Shown in pieces: positions 45,626 through 54,562 of a stretch of 64,000 nucleotides of DNA. Each line of letters opens with the position of its first letter. The first letter of the stretch is position 1. Both the position numbers and the translations under genes were made by a program. The notes below the pieces were generated by a model. That model ran no database searches. It was given only the letters and a program-made list of their open reading frames with translations, and was not told the origin of the DNA. Source of the DNA: Ochrobactrum sp. CM-21-5 (GTDB lineage: Bacteria > Pseudomonadota > Alphaproteobacteria > Rhizobiales > Rhizobiaceae); assembly GCF_014253075.1 (NCBI RefSeq), contig NZ_JACLZJ010000003.1:470628-534627 (forward strand). Reading direction: 5' to 3'.

Positions 45626-46726
45626 TCAGAACAGAGAGGCTACACGCGCAGGCGTGGACGCTGGCAGCCGGGCGACGACCACAAGCTTGTTCACCTCACC
45701 GCGTTTGAAGGCGCGCAGAAAACGCGCATAGTCCTTGAACACGACGCAACCGTTGGAATCACCACGCCGCCCAAGCATGAACGTATGTGCCAGAAGGCCA
45801 TCGCGATTGTACTGATTCTCGCCGTCTGAAGGCGTCAGACGGATCGCCTCGACGCCATGAAACCGTGCTTCGCGCATGCGCATATCATAGCTGTGCGGCG
45901 GCGTCGGGCCGCGGTTTTTCTGGTTCACATAGCGCGGATTATCTCGCATGCGGCCAAGACCGGAATGGGCTTCAAGCGCCTCGCCGCTCGGCAGATAAAC
46001 CGTTGCAGCAGAAATATCGTAAACCGCCACGCGATTATGCGCCGCCCTGTTGAGAAGCGGACTGAACAATTCAGGCTGCGGCGCATCGGTCTCGCCGTTT
46101 TCCGGCGCATAGGCCAACTGCTTTTGACCGCGCATACGCGATCGGCGCAGAGCGGGCTTGCTGGCTGGCAAGGGCACATCGTCGGGCAGAAACAAGCGGC
46201 TCCTGTCTCCATCACCCGCCGTCATATCCGGCACCTGATCGGGCACGGCTTGCGGAGCATTTGCGACCAATTCCGGCTCCCATCTCACGCGTTCGGCGCG
46301 CGGTTCGATCAGTGGGATTGCATCGACTGGCTTATCTTCGATTACCGAATCCGGTCCGATTTCAGCGATGATCTGCGCGTTCCGCGCGATCTTGTTGCTC
46401 CGCCAGTCCAGATTGGAATAAGCGACATCGGCGGTATAGGCAGCAATGAAGCTCCGTCGTTCCAGTCGGCTCGGCAGCTTGTTCTGGTCAACAACAGCAA
46501 GTCTTTGTGGCGCGGTCAGCGGTATACGGCGTAACGCCGATGCGACTGGCACAAAAGCCGGGATAACTGTTTCCAGCACATCGAGTGCCGTCATCATCCA
46601 GCTACCAGCGACAAGGCCCACAGCGAGCAAAACCGCGACATGAACAAGCTTCCTGGAACCGAACGAGAGCCTGTTACCGCCACCACGCATTGCCGCGCAG
46701 TCATACACATCTGTCACACACGCCAT
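45626..46726 (-). CDS. DUF2778 (Tlde1-like L,D-transpeptidase fold) membrane-anchored protein
   Basis: A 366-residue protein with one transmembrane helix near the N-terminus (about 27-47), a long low-complexity Pro/Arg-rich periplasmic linker (about 120-230) and a C-terminal DUF2778 domain. The catalytic motif HTFMLGRRGDSNGCVVF has the His and the S-x-GC cysteine of L,D-transpeptidase-like enzymes, shared with the T6SS effector Tlde1. Here there is no T6SS gene nearby, so a housekeeping cell-wall role is more likely. Start alternatives are ATG 46690 and ATG 46726. Confidence 0.82.
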   Translation of the reverse strand: MACVTDVYDCAAMRGGGNRLSFGSRKLVHVAVLLAVGLVAGSWMMTALDVLETVIPAFVPVASALRRIPLTAPQRLAVVDQNKLPSRLERRSFIAAYTADVAYSNLDWRSNKIARNAQIIAEIGPDSVIEDKPVDAIPLIEPRAERVRWEPELVANAPQAVPDQVPDMTAGDGDRSRLFLPDDVPLPASKPALRRSRMRGQKQLAYAPENGETDAPQPELFSPLLNRAAHNRVAVYDISAATVYLPSGEALEAHSGLGRMRDNPRYVNQKNRGPTPPHSYDMRMREARFHGVEAIRLTPSDGENQYNRDGLLAHTFMLGRRGDSNGCVVFKDYARFLRAFKRGEVNKLVVVARLPASTPARVASLF

Positions 46727-46899
46727 AATACCGAACCCGACTGGAGATCGTGTCTCGCGGCCCCCGTTGCACGTCAATTCGGCAAAACGGAGGCTGGAAA
46801 GCCTCCGCCAGCATGACGAATTATGGTAACCAAATTCTTTACGTATCGTTTGATGCCGGATAATCGCAGTCGTTCTTGTCCGGTAAAACATAAGGCGTT

Positions 46900-48108
46900 T
46901 TATTCACCCGAGACACCCCGCAAAAGCTTTTCGGCAATCATACGCCCGATAGGAATCGATGACGTTGCTGCTGGCGAAGGCGCATTGCATACATGCAGTG
47001 TGCGCGCGGTTTCTTTAAAAAGAAAATCATGCACCAGTGTGCCGTCATTCAGCACGGCTTGCGCGCGTATGCCAGCGCCCGGCATGCCCAGATCGGATAG
47101 CTCCAGTTCCGGGCAGTATTTACGGCACTCGCGCAGGTACCGCGCCCGCGAAGCCGAATTGCCGAACTCCGAAACCGCCGAGCGCCAGTTCTTGAGCGCC
47201 ATTTTCCAAAAACCGGGGAAAAGCGACATGTCAGCCACATCGGTGGCCCGGAAACTGCCCTTTGGATAGCCTTCGCGCGAAAAGCCCAGAACGGCGTTGG
47301 GACCGACCGTCACCCCGCCTTGAATGGTGCGTGTCAGATGAATACCCAGAAACGGCAGGTCGGGATCGGGGATCGGATAGATCAGGTGCTTGACGATGTT
47401 CGCCTTCGATTGCGGCAAGGTATAATATTCTCCGCGAAAGGGTACGATGCGATGACTGATTTCCAGCCTCGCCAGCCGCGCGATCCGGTCGGATTGTAAG
47501 CCCGCGCAGGCGACAAGCTTGGTGGCGCGCAACGTCGCGCCACCGACAGAAATCAGAACGTCCTTCTCTTCCTCGCATATGGTCGTCACCTCGGAATTGA
47601 GGCGTACCTGACCTCCCCGCTCGATGATCTCGGCGGCCATGGCCTTGCAGATTTGGGCATAATCTACAATCCCGGTGGCGGGCACGAAAAGCGCACCAAG
47701 CCCGGATATAGCGGGTTCGGCATTCCGCAAGGCCTGCCGGTCGTAATGATGAAACGCAATGTCGTTTTGAACGGCACGTGCGGCCAAGGCTTCCATACGC
47801 TTAACCTCCGGCACAGACGTTGCCACCAGGAGCTTGCCGCAGGTTTCAAAAGGGATTGCATATTGCTTGCAGAAGGCTTTTGTCGCCTCCGCACCGGCGC
47901 GGCACAGACGCGCTTTTAGCGACCCCGGCTGATAATAGATGCCTGCATGAATGACACCGCTATTATGCCCAGTCTGGTGACGGGCAAGACCTGATTCTTT
48001 TTCAAGCACAATGATTTTTGCGCCCGGCTCGGCTTCCTGCAAGGCCTTGGCCGTCGCAAGCCCGACAATGCCGCCGCCGATCACACAATAGTCATATGCC
48101 ACCATCAA
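46900..48108 (-). CDS. lhgO: L-2-hydroxyglutarate oxidase
   Basis: A FAD-dependent oxidase/dehydrogenase that returns L-2-hydroxyglutarate to 2-oxoglutarate and feeds electrons to the respiratory chain. 402 residues with the dinucleotide fold YDYCVIGGGIVGLATAKAL at the start and the LhgO/DAO features GHNSGVIHAGIYYQPGSLKA and PFRGEYYTLP. The genomic neighbours do not add information. Confidence 0.93.
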   Translation of the reverse strand: MMVAYDYCVIGGGIVGLATAKALQEAEPGAKIIVLEKESGLARHQTGHNSGVIHAGIYYQPGSLKARLCRAGAEATKAFCKQYAIPFETCGKLLVATSVPEVKRMEALAARAVQNDIAFHHYDRQALRNAEPAISGLGALFVPATGIVDYAQICKAMAAEIIERGGQVRLNSEVTTICEEEKDVLISVGGATLRATKLVACAGLQSDRIARLARLEISHRIVPFRGEYYTLPQSKANIVKHLIYPIPDPDLPFLGIHLTRTIQGGVTVGPNAVLGFSREGYPKGSFRATDVADMSLFPGFWKMALKNWRSAVSEFGNSASRARYLRECRKYCPELELSDLGMPGAGIRAQAVLNDGTLVHDFLFKETARTLHVCNAPSPAATSSIPIGRMIAEKLLRGVSGE

Positions 48109-48283
48109 TTCCCCTTCTCATGCCTTACAATAGCGATAAGACATGCATATCTCCCTTACAAGAGTGTCACTCGCTGTCGGCCAGCGGGATGATTACCTGT
48201 TACTTAAACGAATGCAGTCTTGGTTGATGCACCGCAAAATGGCATTCTTGACGAAATCCCGTCCCCCCTTGCGGAGAAATTAC

Positions 48284-49282
48284 ATGCGCCATCAGTTCGA
48301 CCTTTTTACCCCTTCTGCGGCAGACGGGGAGAAACGGGCAGAACTACGCCGTGCACGCTCAAAGCCCGGCAAGGCATCGCCCCTGAACGAAGCGGAAATG
48401 GTAAAGCGGTTGAAAGATAGCGGGCGCTATCGCATATTGCAGCGGCTCGATACTCCTCCCATTGTGCACGATGCCGACAGAGCGGCCTTCCCTCGCCTTG
48501 GCGTCGTGGTCGATACGGAAACCACCGGCCTCACCCCGGTACAGGAAGAAATTATCGAAATCGGTGCGGTGGCTTTCCGTTATGCCGATGACGGCTCCAT
48601 CGGAGATGTCTGCGCCACGTTCGGCGCCTTACAGGAGCCCTCCAAGCCAATCCCCGCCGACATTACACGCATTACCGGCATCACCGACGACATGGTCAAA
48701 GGCCAGACGATCCCGTGCAAAGAACTGGAAGCACTGATTGCCGAGGCCGATCTCATCATTGCGCACAATGCCGGTTTCGACCGTCCGTTTCTGGAGCGGT
48801 TCTCACCCGTCTTCGCTAACAAGCCATGGGCCTGTTCGGTCAAGGAAATCGACTGGACCGCACGCGGTTTCGAGGGTACCAAGCTCGGCTATCTGATCGG
48901 CCAGAGCGGCTATTTCCATAATGGCCACCGGGCGGAAGATGACTGTCAGGCATTGCTGGCCGTTTTAAAGGAGCAATCCGGCAATGAAACGCCATTTGCC
49001 GAATTGTTGAAAGCCAGCCAGAAATCGCGCCTGCGCATCTATGCCGAAAACAGCCCTTTCGAGATGAAGGACAAACTGAAGGAGCGCCGCTATCGCTGGT
49101 CCGATGGCAACGACGGACGCCCCAAATCATGGTGGACGGAAATCGGCGAAGATGAACTCGACGCCGAACTCGACTATCTGCGAACCGAGATTTACGGCTG
49201 GCGCGATGCCGATCCGCTGATCCAGAAGCTCACCGCCATGGACCGTTACAAGGAGCGCGCACCGCTGCGGCCTAAGAAGTAA
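48284..49282 (+). CDS. DEDDh-family 3'-5' exonuclease (DnaQ-like)
   Basis: A 332-residue protein with a DnaQ exonuclease domain at about 70-240. Exo I is VVVDTETTGL (Asp77, Glu79), Exo II is IIAHNAGFDRPFLE and Exo III is GHRAEDDCQALLAV with the DEDDh His. A C-terminal extension with WSDGNDGRPKSWWTEI is shared with a group of free-standing exonucleases in alphaproteobacteria, distinct from the PolIII epsilon subunit. The start ATG 48284 has GCGGAGA upstream; the longer frame from 48143 lacks support. The cellular role is unproven. Confidence 0.88.
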   Translation: MRHQFDLFTPSAADGEKRAELRRARSKPGKASPLNEAEMVKRLKDSGRYRILQRLDTPPIVHDADRAAFPRLGVVVDTETTGLTPVQEEIIEIGAVAFRYADDGSIGDVCATFGALQEPSKPIPADITRITGITDDMVKGQTIPCKELEALIAEADLIIAHNAGFDRPFLERFSPVFANKPWACSVKEIDWTARGFEGTKLGYLIGQSGYFHNGHRAEDDCQALLAVLKEQSGNETPFAELLKASQKSRLRIYAENSPFEMKDKLKERRYRWSDGNDGRPKSWWTEIGEDELDAELDYLRTEIYGWRDADPLIQKLTAMDRYKERAPLRPKK

Positions 49283-49343
49283 AAGCGAGCCTCAAGCCTG
49301 CCTTTATTTTGTGACACCATTTTCAGGCAGCCAAAAACGAAAT

Positions 49344-50729
49344 CTAGAGGACAGGCCACAGCTTCTGCGCTGGCCTCATATCTTCATAGGCCTTGGCGAG
49401 GCGCAAAACACCGAGATCGTCAAAGCGCTGTCCGAAAATCTGCAAGCCGATGGGCAAGCCCTTCGAAGTATAACCGCAATTGATTGAAATGGCTGGCTGT
49501 TCCGACATGTTCATCGCAACCGTGAAAGCAATGTGCTCGAACGGGCGCTGCGGATCGTTGATCGGCGAAGCCCACTCCGCCGGATAGGTCGGCATCGGCG
49601 CCGTGGGTGAAATGATGAAGTCGAAGTCCTTGGAAGCTGCAAGCGCAGCATTGCGCATGACGTCCATCTGCGCGAAACCAAGATAGACTTCCTCGCCGGA
49701 AAGCCCTTCAGCCGTCTCGGTCCACTGATAGATATAAGGCAGAATCTTCGCCCGATTTTCCGGTGTCATTTTCTTGATGTCCGACCAGGAACGCGCCCGC
49801 CAGAATCGATCAAGCCCATCAATCATGGTGCGATTGAGAAACGGAGCAATCGGCTCGATGATCGCACTCGCATCTGCAAAAAGCTTTGCTGCCGCTTCCA
49901 CCGCCGCACGCGTTTCAGCACCGGTCGGCTCGCCAAAACCGGCATCGAGCCACAGGCCGATCCGCAATCCCTTCATGTCGATATTCAGGTCCATCCAGTC
50001 GATGTCCTGATAGGGCAAACTCATTGCGTCGCGGCGGTCGGGCTTCGAAAGCACCGACATATAGAGTGCGCTGTCGGCAACTGTCCTCGTCATCGGTCCC
50101 GCAACCCGGCCCAGGAATGGCGGATCGATAGGAATACGCCCGAAGGACGGCTTCAGTCCGACCAGACCACACCAGCCCGCAGGCAGACGGATCGAACCGC
50201 CAATATCCGTGCCTATATGCAAGGGACCGTAACCGGCGGCACCGGCACTGCCCGCGCCTGCGCTCGACCCCCCTGGATTAGTGCTCAAATCCCAAGGGTT
50301 ACGCGCCAGCTTATGAAAGCTCGACAGCCCGGACGACAACATGCCGAGATCGGGCATGGTCGTCTTGGCGAGCAGCACGCCGCCAGCCTCGCGGGTGCGC
50401 GCCGCGGGCGGTGCGTCAGCGGCGGCAGACTTCAGCGGCAGCGCCGCGCAACCCAGCGGAACCGCCGTGCCTTCAGTCGCGATATTTTCCTTGATCGTCA
50501 ACGGCACACCATCGATAGGACCGGCAGGCTCACCCTTCGACCAGCGCGTTTCCGAGGCCTTGGCCGCCGCCCGCGCAGCATCTGGATCATAAGCCCAAAG
50601 CGCATTCAGCTTCGGCTCGTAGGTTTCGATGCGCGTGATAACAGCTTCCGTGACCTCGACCGGCGAAAGCGACTTCGCCTTATAGGCGGTCACGAGTTCG
50701 ACGGCTGACAAATCGGCAAGATTCGACAT
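49344..50729 (-). CDS. Amidase of the signature family
   Basis: A 461-residue amidase with the complete Ser-cisSer-Lys triad: Lys80 (TIKENI), Ser155 and Ser179 (PGGSSAGAG and DIGGSIRLPA). It hydrolyses a carboxamide to acid plus ammonia or amine. It is the last gene of a nine-gene minus-strand operon, following the two ABC ATPase genes, so the substrate is probably the compound imported by the dipeptide-type transporter or its derivative. The substrate cannot be told from sequence. Confidence 0.9.
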   Translation of the reverse strand: MSNLADLSAVELVTAYKAKSLSPVEVTEAVITRIETYEPKLNALWAYDPDAARAAAKASETRWSKGEPAGPIDGVPLTIKENIATEGTAVPLGCAALPLKSAAADAPPAARTREAGGVLLAKTTMPDLGMLSSGLSSFHKLARNPWDLSTNPGGSSAGAGSAGAAGYGPLHIGTDIGGSIRLPAGWCGLVGLKPSFGRIPIDPPFLGRVAGPMTRTVADSALYMSVLSKPDRRDAMSLPYQDIDWMDLNIDMKGLRIGLWLDAGFGEPTGAETRAAVEAAAKLFADASAIIEPIAPFLNRTMIDGLDRFWRARSWSDIKKMTPENRAKILPYIYQWTETAEGLSGEEVYLGFAQMDVMRNAALAASKDFDFIISPTAPMPTYPAEWASPINDPQRPFEHIAFTVAMNMSEQPAISINCGYTSKGLPIGLQIFGQRFDDLGVLRLAKAYEDMRPAQKLWPVL

Positions 50730-50745
50730 TGGATATTTCCTCAAA

Positions 50746-51594
50746 TCACTCAGGCAATTTCAGTGTGGAATCGGATCGCCCCGCGCGCTTGCGGCGACCG
50801 GAGAAAGGCTTTGGCACGGCGTCGACCAGCGCCCGCGTATAGTCGTGCTGCGGATTGTCGAGGACAGAGTTGGTCAGCCCTTCCTCGACAAATCGGCCCT
50901 GATAGATGACAGCCACGCGATCGGTGATTGCACGCACCACACCGAGATCATGACTGATGAAAAGATAGCTGAGGCCGAATTTCTCCTGCAAATCCATCAT
51001 CAGGTTCAAAACCTGAGCCTGAATGGAAACATCGAGCGCGGAGACCGGCTCATCGGCAACGATCAGCGCCGGTTTGGTAATCAGTGCGCGCGCAATGGCA
51101 ATACGCTGGCGCTGGCCGCCGGAAAACTCATGCGGGTATTTTTCCGCCGATGCCTTCGGCAGACCAACCGCTTCCAGCACTCCCATAACACGCTCTTCGC
51201 GCTCTTTGGCGCTCGTGCCGCGCTCCAACGAAACGATCGGCTCGGATATGATGCGCTTGACCGTATGGCGCGGATCAAGCGAGCCATAGGTATCCTGAAA
51301 GATCGCCTGAAAGCCTTTGCGCGCCTCGCGCAGACCGGCGCGGTCGAGCGCGTAAATGTCCTGCCCGTTGATGAGAATCTGCCCCGATTGCGGCCTTTCC
51401 AGCCCCATTACGGCACGCGCCAGCGTGGATTTTCCAGAACCGCTCTCGCCGACGATGCCAAGGCTCTGTCCTGCTTCGATCTCGACGCTGACACCATGCA
51501 AGACGCGCAATGAACCAGGCTTGGAAAGAAATGATGCGCGCGGAAGCTGATACTCGCGCACCACATCACGCACCTGCAATATCATCCTGCTCAT
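50746..51594 (-). CDS. Dipeptide-type ABC transporter ATPase (DppF/OppF-like)
   Basis: A 282-residue ABC ATPase with Walker [10 protein letters not shown], signature FSGGQRQRIAIARAL, Walker B LIVADEPVSALD and the H-loop FISHDLGVVRAI. The C-terminal segment is short compared with DppD and ends with a basic tail. It overlaps the upstream ATPase gene by four bases. Confidence 0.92.
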   Translation of the reverse strand: MSRMILQVRDVVREYQLPRASFLSKPGSLRVLHGVSVEIEAGQSLGIVGESGSGKSTLARAVMGLERPQSGQILINGQDIYALDRAGLREARKGFQAIFQDTYGSLDPRHTVKRIISEPIVSLERGTSAKEREERVMGVLEAVGLPKASAEKYPHEFSGGQRQRIAIARALITKPALIVADEPVSALDVSIQAQVLNLMMDLQEKFGLSYLFISHDLGVVRAITDRVAVIYQGRFVEEGLTNSVLDNPQHDYTRALVDAVPKPFSGRRKRAGRSDSTLKLPE

Positions 51595-52619
51595 GCCACC
51601 ACCTCGCCGTCACGCGGATGGAAACAGGCAGCGCGATGTGCGATGCCTTCATCTTCGCGAAGCCCGCCCAAAGGCGGAATAGACTGACGGCAATCACCCT
51701 GCACGAAAGCGCAACGGTCAGCAAAGGTGCAATGCGCCGGGCGCGCCAGCGGATCGGGCACGACACCCGGAATGGCTGCCAGACGCTGCCTGGCTTTCGT
51801 ATGATCGCGCACCAGCGCAGCACCATGCGGTGACGCCGCGAATAGCCCGCGCGCATAAGGATGCGCCATGCGGTGGAACACGGCATCCGTGCGCCCGGTC
51901 TCGACAATCCGCCCTGCATACATGACGGCGATTCGATCAGTCATTTCCGACACGACGCCGAGATCATGGGTAATCAGCATCAGCGCCGTTCCGGTTTCGT
52001 CGATCAGTTCGTCCATCAGGTCGAGTATCTGCGCCTGAACGGTAACGTCGAGTGCCGTCGTTGGCTCGTCGGCTATCAACAGGTCCGGTTCGCACGCAAT
52101 CGCCATGGCAATCATCACGCGCTGGCGTTGTCCGCCAGAAAGCTGATGCGGGTAAAGATCGAGGTTGAAACGCGGCGCAGGCAGCCCCACGCGATCCAGA
52201 AGCTTGCGCGCCTTGCGCTCGGCATCGGCCCGGCTTTCGCCCAAATGCAAACGGCGGCCTTCGGCAATCTGCGCGCCAATGGACTTGACCGGATTGAGCG
52301 CGGTCATTGGCTCCTGAAAAATCATCGCCATCCGCCGTCCGCGCATCTTGCAGAGCTGCGCTTCCGGCATGGACACAAGATCTTCCCCATCGAAACGCAA
52401 TCTACCGCGCACCCGCATGCGGTCCGGCAGCAGGCCCATGGCGGCAAGTGCCGTGATGGACTTGCCGCTACCGGATTCACCCACCACGCCGAGGCGTTCG
52501 CCCCGGTTGAGCGTCAGCGTGATATCGGAAACTATATCGGCAACCTTGAGTCCGATCGGCAGTTCGACGGACATATCCTCCATTTCAAGAAGGGGCTTTT
52601 CGAGCAAAGGTGTCGTCAT
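51591..52619 (-). CDS. Dipeptide-type ABC transporter ATPase (DppD/OppD-like)
   Basis: A 342-residue ATPase with [16 protein letters not shown], the signature [19 protein letters not shown] and [15 protein letters not shown], plus the oligopeptide C-terminal domain with [19 protein letters not shown] cysteines used for an Fe-S or metal site in DppD. The start ATG 52619 was chosen since the upstream 36 residues in that frame are shadow-like, and it overlaps the permease stop by four bases. Confidence 0.92.
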   Translation of the reverse strand: MTTPLLEKPLLEMEDMSVELPIGLKVADIVSDITLTLNRGERLGVVGESGSGKSITALAAMGLLPDRMRVRGRLRFDGEDLVSMPEAQLCKMRGRRMAMIFQEPMTALNPVKSIGAQIAEGRRLHLGESRADAERKARKLLDRVGLPAPRFNLDLYPHQLSGGQRQRVMIAMAIACEPDLLIADEPTTALDVTVQAQILDLMDELIDETGTALMLITHDLGVVSEMTDRIAVMYAGRIVETGRTDAVFHRMAHPYARGLFAASPHGAALVRDHTKARQRLAAIPGVVPDPLARPAHCTFADRCAFVQGDCRQSIPPLGGLREDEGIAHRAACFHPRDGEVVA

Positions 52620-53476
52620 CTCTGCCTCCTCACGCGCGGGTCGAGAACATCGCGCAATCCGTCGCCCAGCATGTTGAGGCCAAGCACGGCGAGCGTGATG
52701 GCGAGGCCGGGGAAGATGGCCAGCCATGGCGCGTCATAGATAAAGGTTTGTGCGTCGTTGAGCATCTTGCCCCAGCTCGGCATGGGCGGTTGTGTGCCAA
52801 GCCCGACATAGGACAAGCCTGCTTCGGCCACGATGGCCAGCGCAAACTGGATCGTCGCCTGCACGATCAGCACATGGTTGATGTTGGGCAGTACATGCAA
52901 AAGCGTGATCGAGACATCGCCACGTCCCGCACAGCGCGCGGCCAGCACATATTCGCGCTTCCAAAGCCCCAGCGAAGCGCCCCGTGTGACGCGGGCGAAG
53001 ACCGGAATGTTGAAAATGCCGATGGCAATCATGGCATTGACCGCGCCGGGGCCAAAAATGGCCGTGATGATGACGGCGGTGAGAAGCGCTGGAAACGCGA
53101 AGGCGAGATCAGTCATGCGCATCACGAGCCCATCCACCATGCCGCCACGCGCCGCTGCAAATGCGCCAAGCGGAATGCCGATACCCGCACCGACCAGCAC
53201 GGCGATGATGGAAACGGCAATGGAATTGCGCGCGCCGACCATAATCATGGAGAAGACATCGCGCCCAAAATTATCTGTTCCGAACAGATGGTTGAGACTT
53301 GGCCCCTGCAACTTGTCACGGAAGTTCATGCCCGTTGGCGAATAGGGCGTCCAGACATAGGAGATGACGGCCATCGCAACCAGAATGATCGTGATGAGAG
53401 AGCCGACGGCCAGGCTGCGGCTCAGCAGCACCGTTTTGAACACACCCGGTTTCGGGAGAGCCTGCGTTTCACTCAT
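52616..53476 (-). CDS. Dipeptide-type ABC permease (DppC-like)
   Basis: A 286-residue permease with six hydrophobic helices. The family DppC motif GTDNFGRDVFSMIMVGARNS lies near 72-91 and the EAA loop ARVTRGASLGLWKREYVLAARCAG in the second half. The start is ATG 53476, four bases inside the preceding permease gene. Confidence 0.92.
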   Translation of the reverse strand: MSETQALPKPGVFKTVLLSRSLAVGSLITIILVAMAVISYVWTPYSPTGMNFRDKLQGPSLNHLFGTDNFGRDVFSMIMVGARNSIAVSIIAVLVGAGIGIPLGAFAAARGGMVDGLVMRMTDLAFAFPALLTAVIITAIFGPGAVNAMIAIGIFNIPVFARVTRGASLGLWKREYVLAARCAGRGDVSITLLHVLPNINHVLIVQATIQFALAIVAEAGLSYVGLGTQPPMPSWGKMLNDAQTFIYDAPWLAIFPGLAITLAVLGLNMLGDGLRDVLDPRVRRQR

Positions 53477-54426
53477 CGGCTGCCTCCCGTCGAAAGCCGC
53501 GGATCGATGAAACCATAGACAAGATCGACAATGAAATTGACCGCAATCACGGAAGCGGCAAGCAGTGTCACCAGCGACTGTACGGTGACGAGATCGCGCT
53601 GCGCAATGGCCTGAAACACCAGACGCCCGAGGCCGGGAAGATTGAAGACGTTTTCGATAATGATGGTTCCCGCCAGTAGAAAGGAGAATTGCAGGCCGAT
53701 AATGGTGACGACCGGGATCAGCGCGTTCGGCACCGCATGCCGCCACAGCGCGGCCTCGCGCGTCAGGCCCTTGGCGCGTGCGGTCCGCACGAAATCCTCA
53801 CCCAGCGTTTCGATCACCGCCGAGCGGGTGACGCGGGCAAGAATGGCGGCAAGCGGAAGCGCAAGCGCCAGTGCAGGCAAAAACAGGGAACGGATGCCGT
53901 TCCAGAAACCGCCTTCCCAACCTGCAAAACCCGAAGCCGGAAACCAGCCGAGCTGTAATGCAAACAAGAGAATCAGAAGCAGGCCGAGCCAGAAATTCGG
54001 GATGGCGACACCAACCTGCGCCACGCCCATGGAAAGCACGTCACCTGTCTTGCCGCGTTTGGACGCCGCATAGACGCCAACCGGAATGGCGACCGCAACT
54101 GACAACACCATGGACAGAAGCGCCAGCGGCAACGTGACCATGATGCGCGGTCCGAGCAATTCGCTGATCGGCACAGAATAGGTATAGCTGGTGCCGAAGT
54201 CGCCGACGAAGAAGCCGCCAATCCATGTCAGATAGCGCCACCAGAGCGGTTGATCGAGGCCAAGCTGTTTGTGTAATGCTGCCAGCGTTTCCGGCTGGGC
54301 ATTGATACCGAGTATTACCGCCGCCGGATCACCCGGCAGCACCTGCATCAAAAGGAAAACGATGACGGAAGCCGCAAGCGTCGTCAGCAGGAGCGAGATC
54401 AAGCGCCCGGATATGTAAGCCAGCAA
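53473..54426 (-). CDS. Dipeptide-type ABC permease (DppB-like), TTG start
   Basis: A 317-residue permease with six helices. The first, YISGRLISLLLTTLAASVIV, starts at residue 3, and the LPGDPAAVILG loop and ARVTRSAVIETLGEDFVRTARAKGL EAA loop follow. The ATG at 54483 would add 19 polar residues; a TTG at 54426 is preceded by GAGGAGG five bases before it and places the first helix directly at the N-terminus, so this start is preferred. Confidence 0.88.
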   Translation of the reverse strand: MLAYISGRLISLLLTTLAASVIVFLLMQVLPGDPAAVILGINAQPETLAALHKQLGLDQPLWWRYLTWIGGFFVGDFGTSYTYSVPISELLGPRIMVTLPLALLSMVLSVAVAIPVGVYAASKRGKTGDVLSMGVAQVGVAIPNFWLGLLLILLFALQLGWFPASGFAGWEGGFWNGIRSLFLPALALALPLAAILARVTRSAVIETLGEDFVRTARAKGLTREAALWRHAVPNALIPVVTIIGLQFSFLLAGTIIIENVFNLPGLGRLVFQAIAQRDLVTVQSLVTLLAASVIAVNFIVDLVYGFIDPRLSTGGSR

Positions 54427-54522
54427 AGCGACCTCCTCGGAAAGAGGGAACCCCTTTCCACATTCCATTTCTTGCCGCGCCACGGCCCCTTAATTGTTAT
54501 CGCTGCACGGCCATTCACTTGT

Positions 54523-54558
54523 ATTCCGCCCCACCGCTTTTAACCGGCAGGGCGGAAT
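54523..54558 (-). repeat. Intercistronic hairpin between binding-protein and permease genes
   Basis: ATTCCGCCC / GGGCGGAAT, a 9-bp stem with an 18-nt loop, starting just after the binding-protein stop and before the DppB-like gene. It probably stabilises the upstream mRNA or limits readthrough so that binding protein exceeds permease. Confidence 0.6.
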
Positions 54559-54562
54559 CATT

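Noticed and set aside
46712..46718. TGTCACA, a possible second ECF41 -35 element
   Set aside because: No CGTC at the right distance and no gene in that direction.
49310..49316. TGTCACA on the minus strand after the exonuclease gene
   Set aside because: No CGTC at 16-17 bases and it faces an already terminated region.
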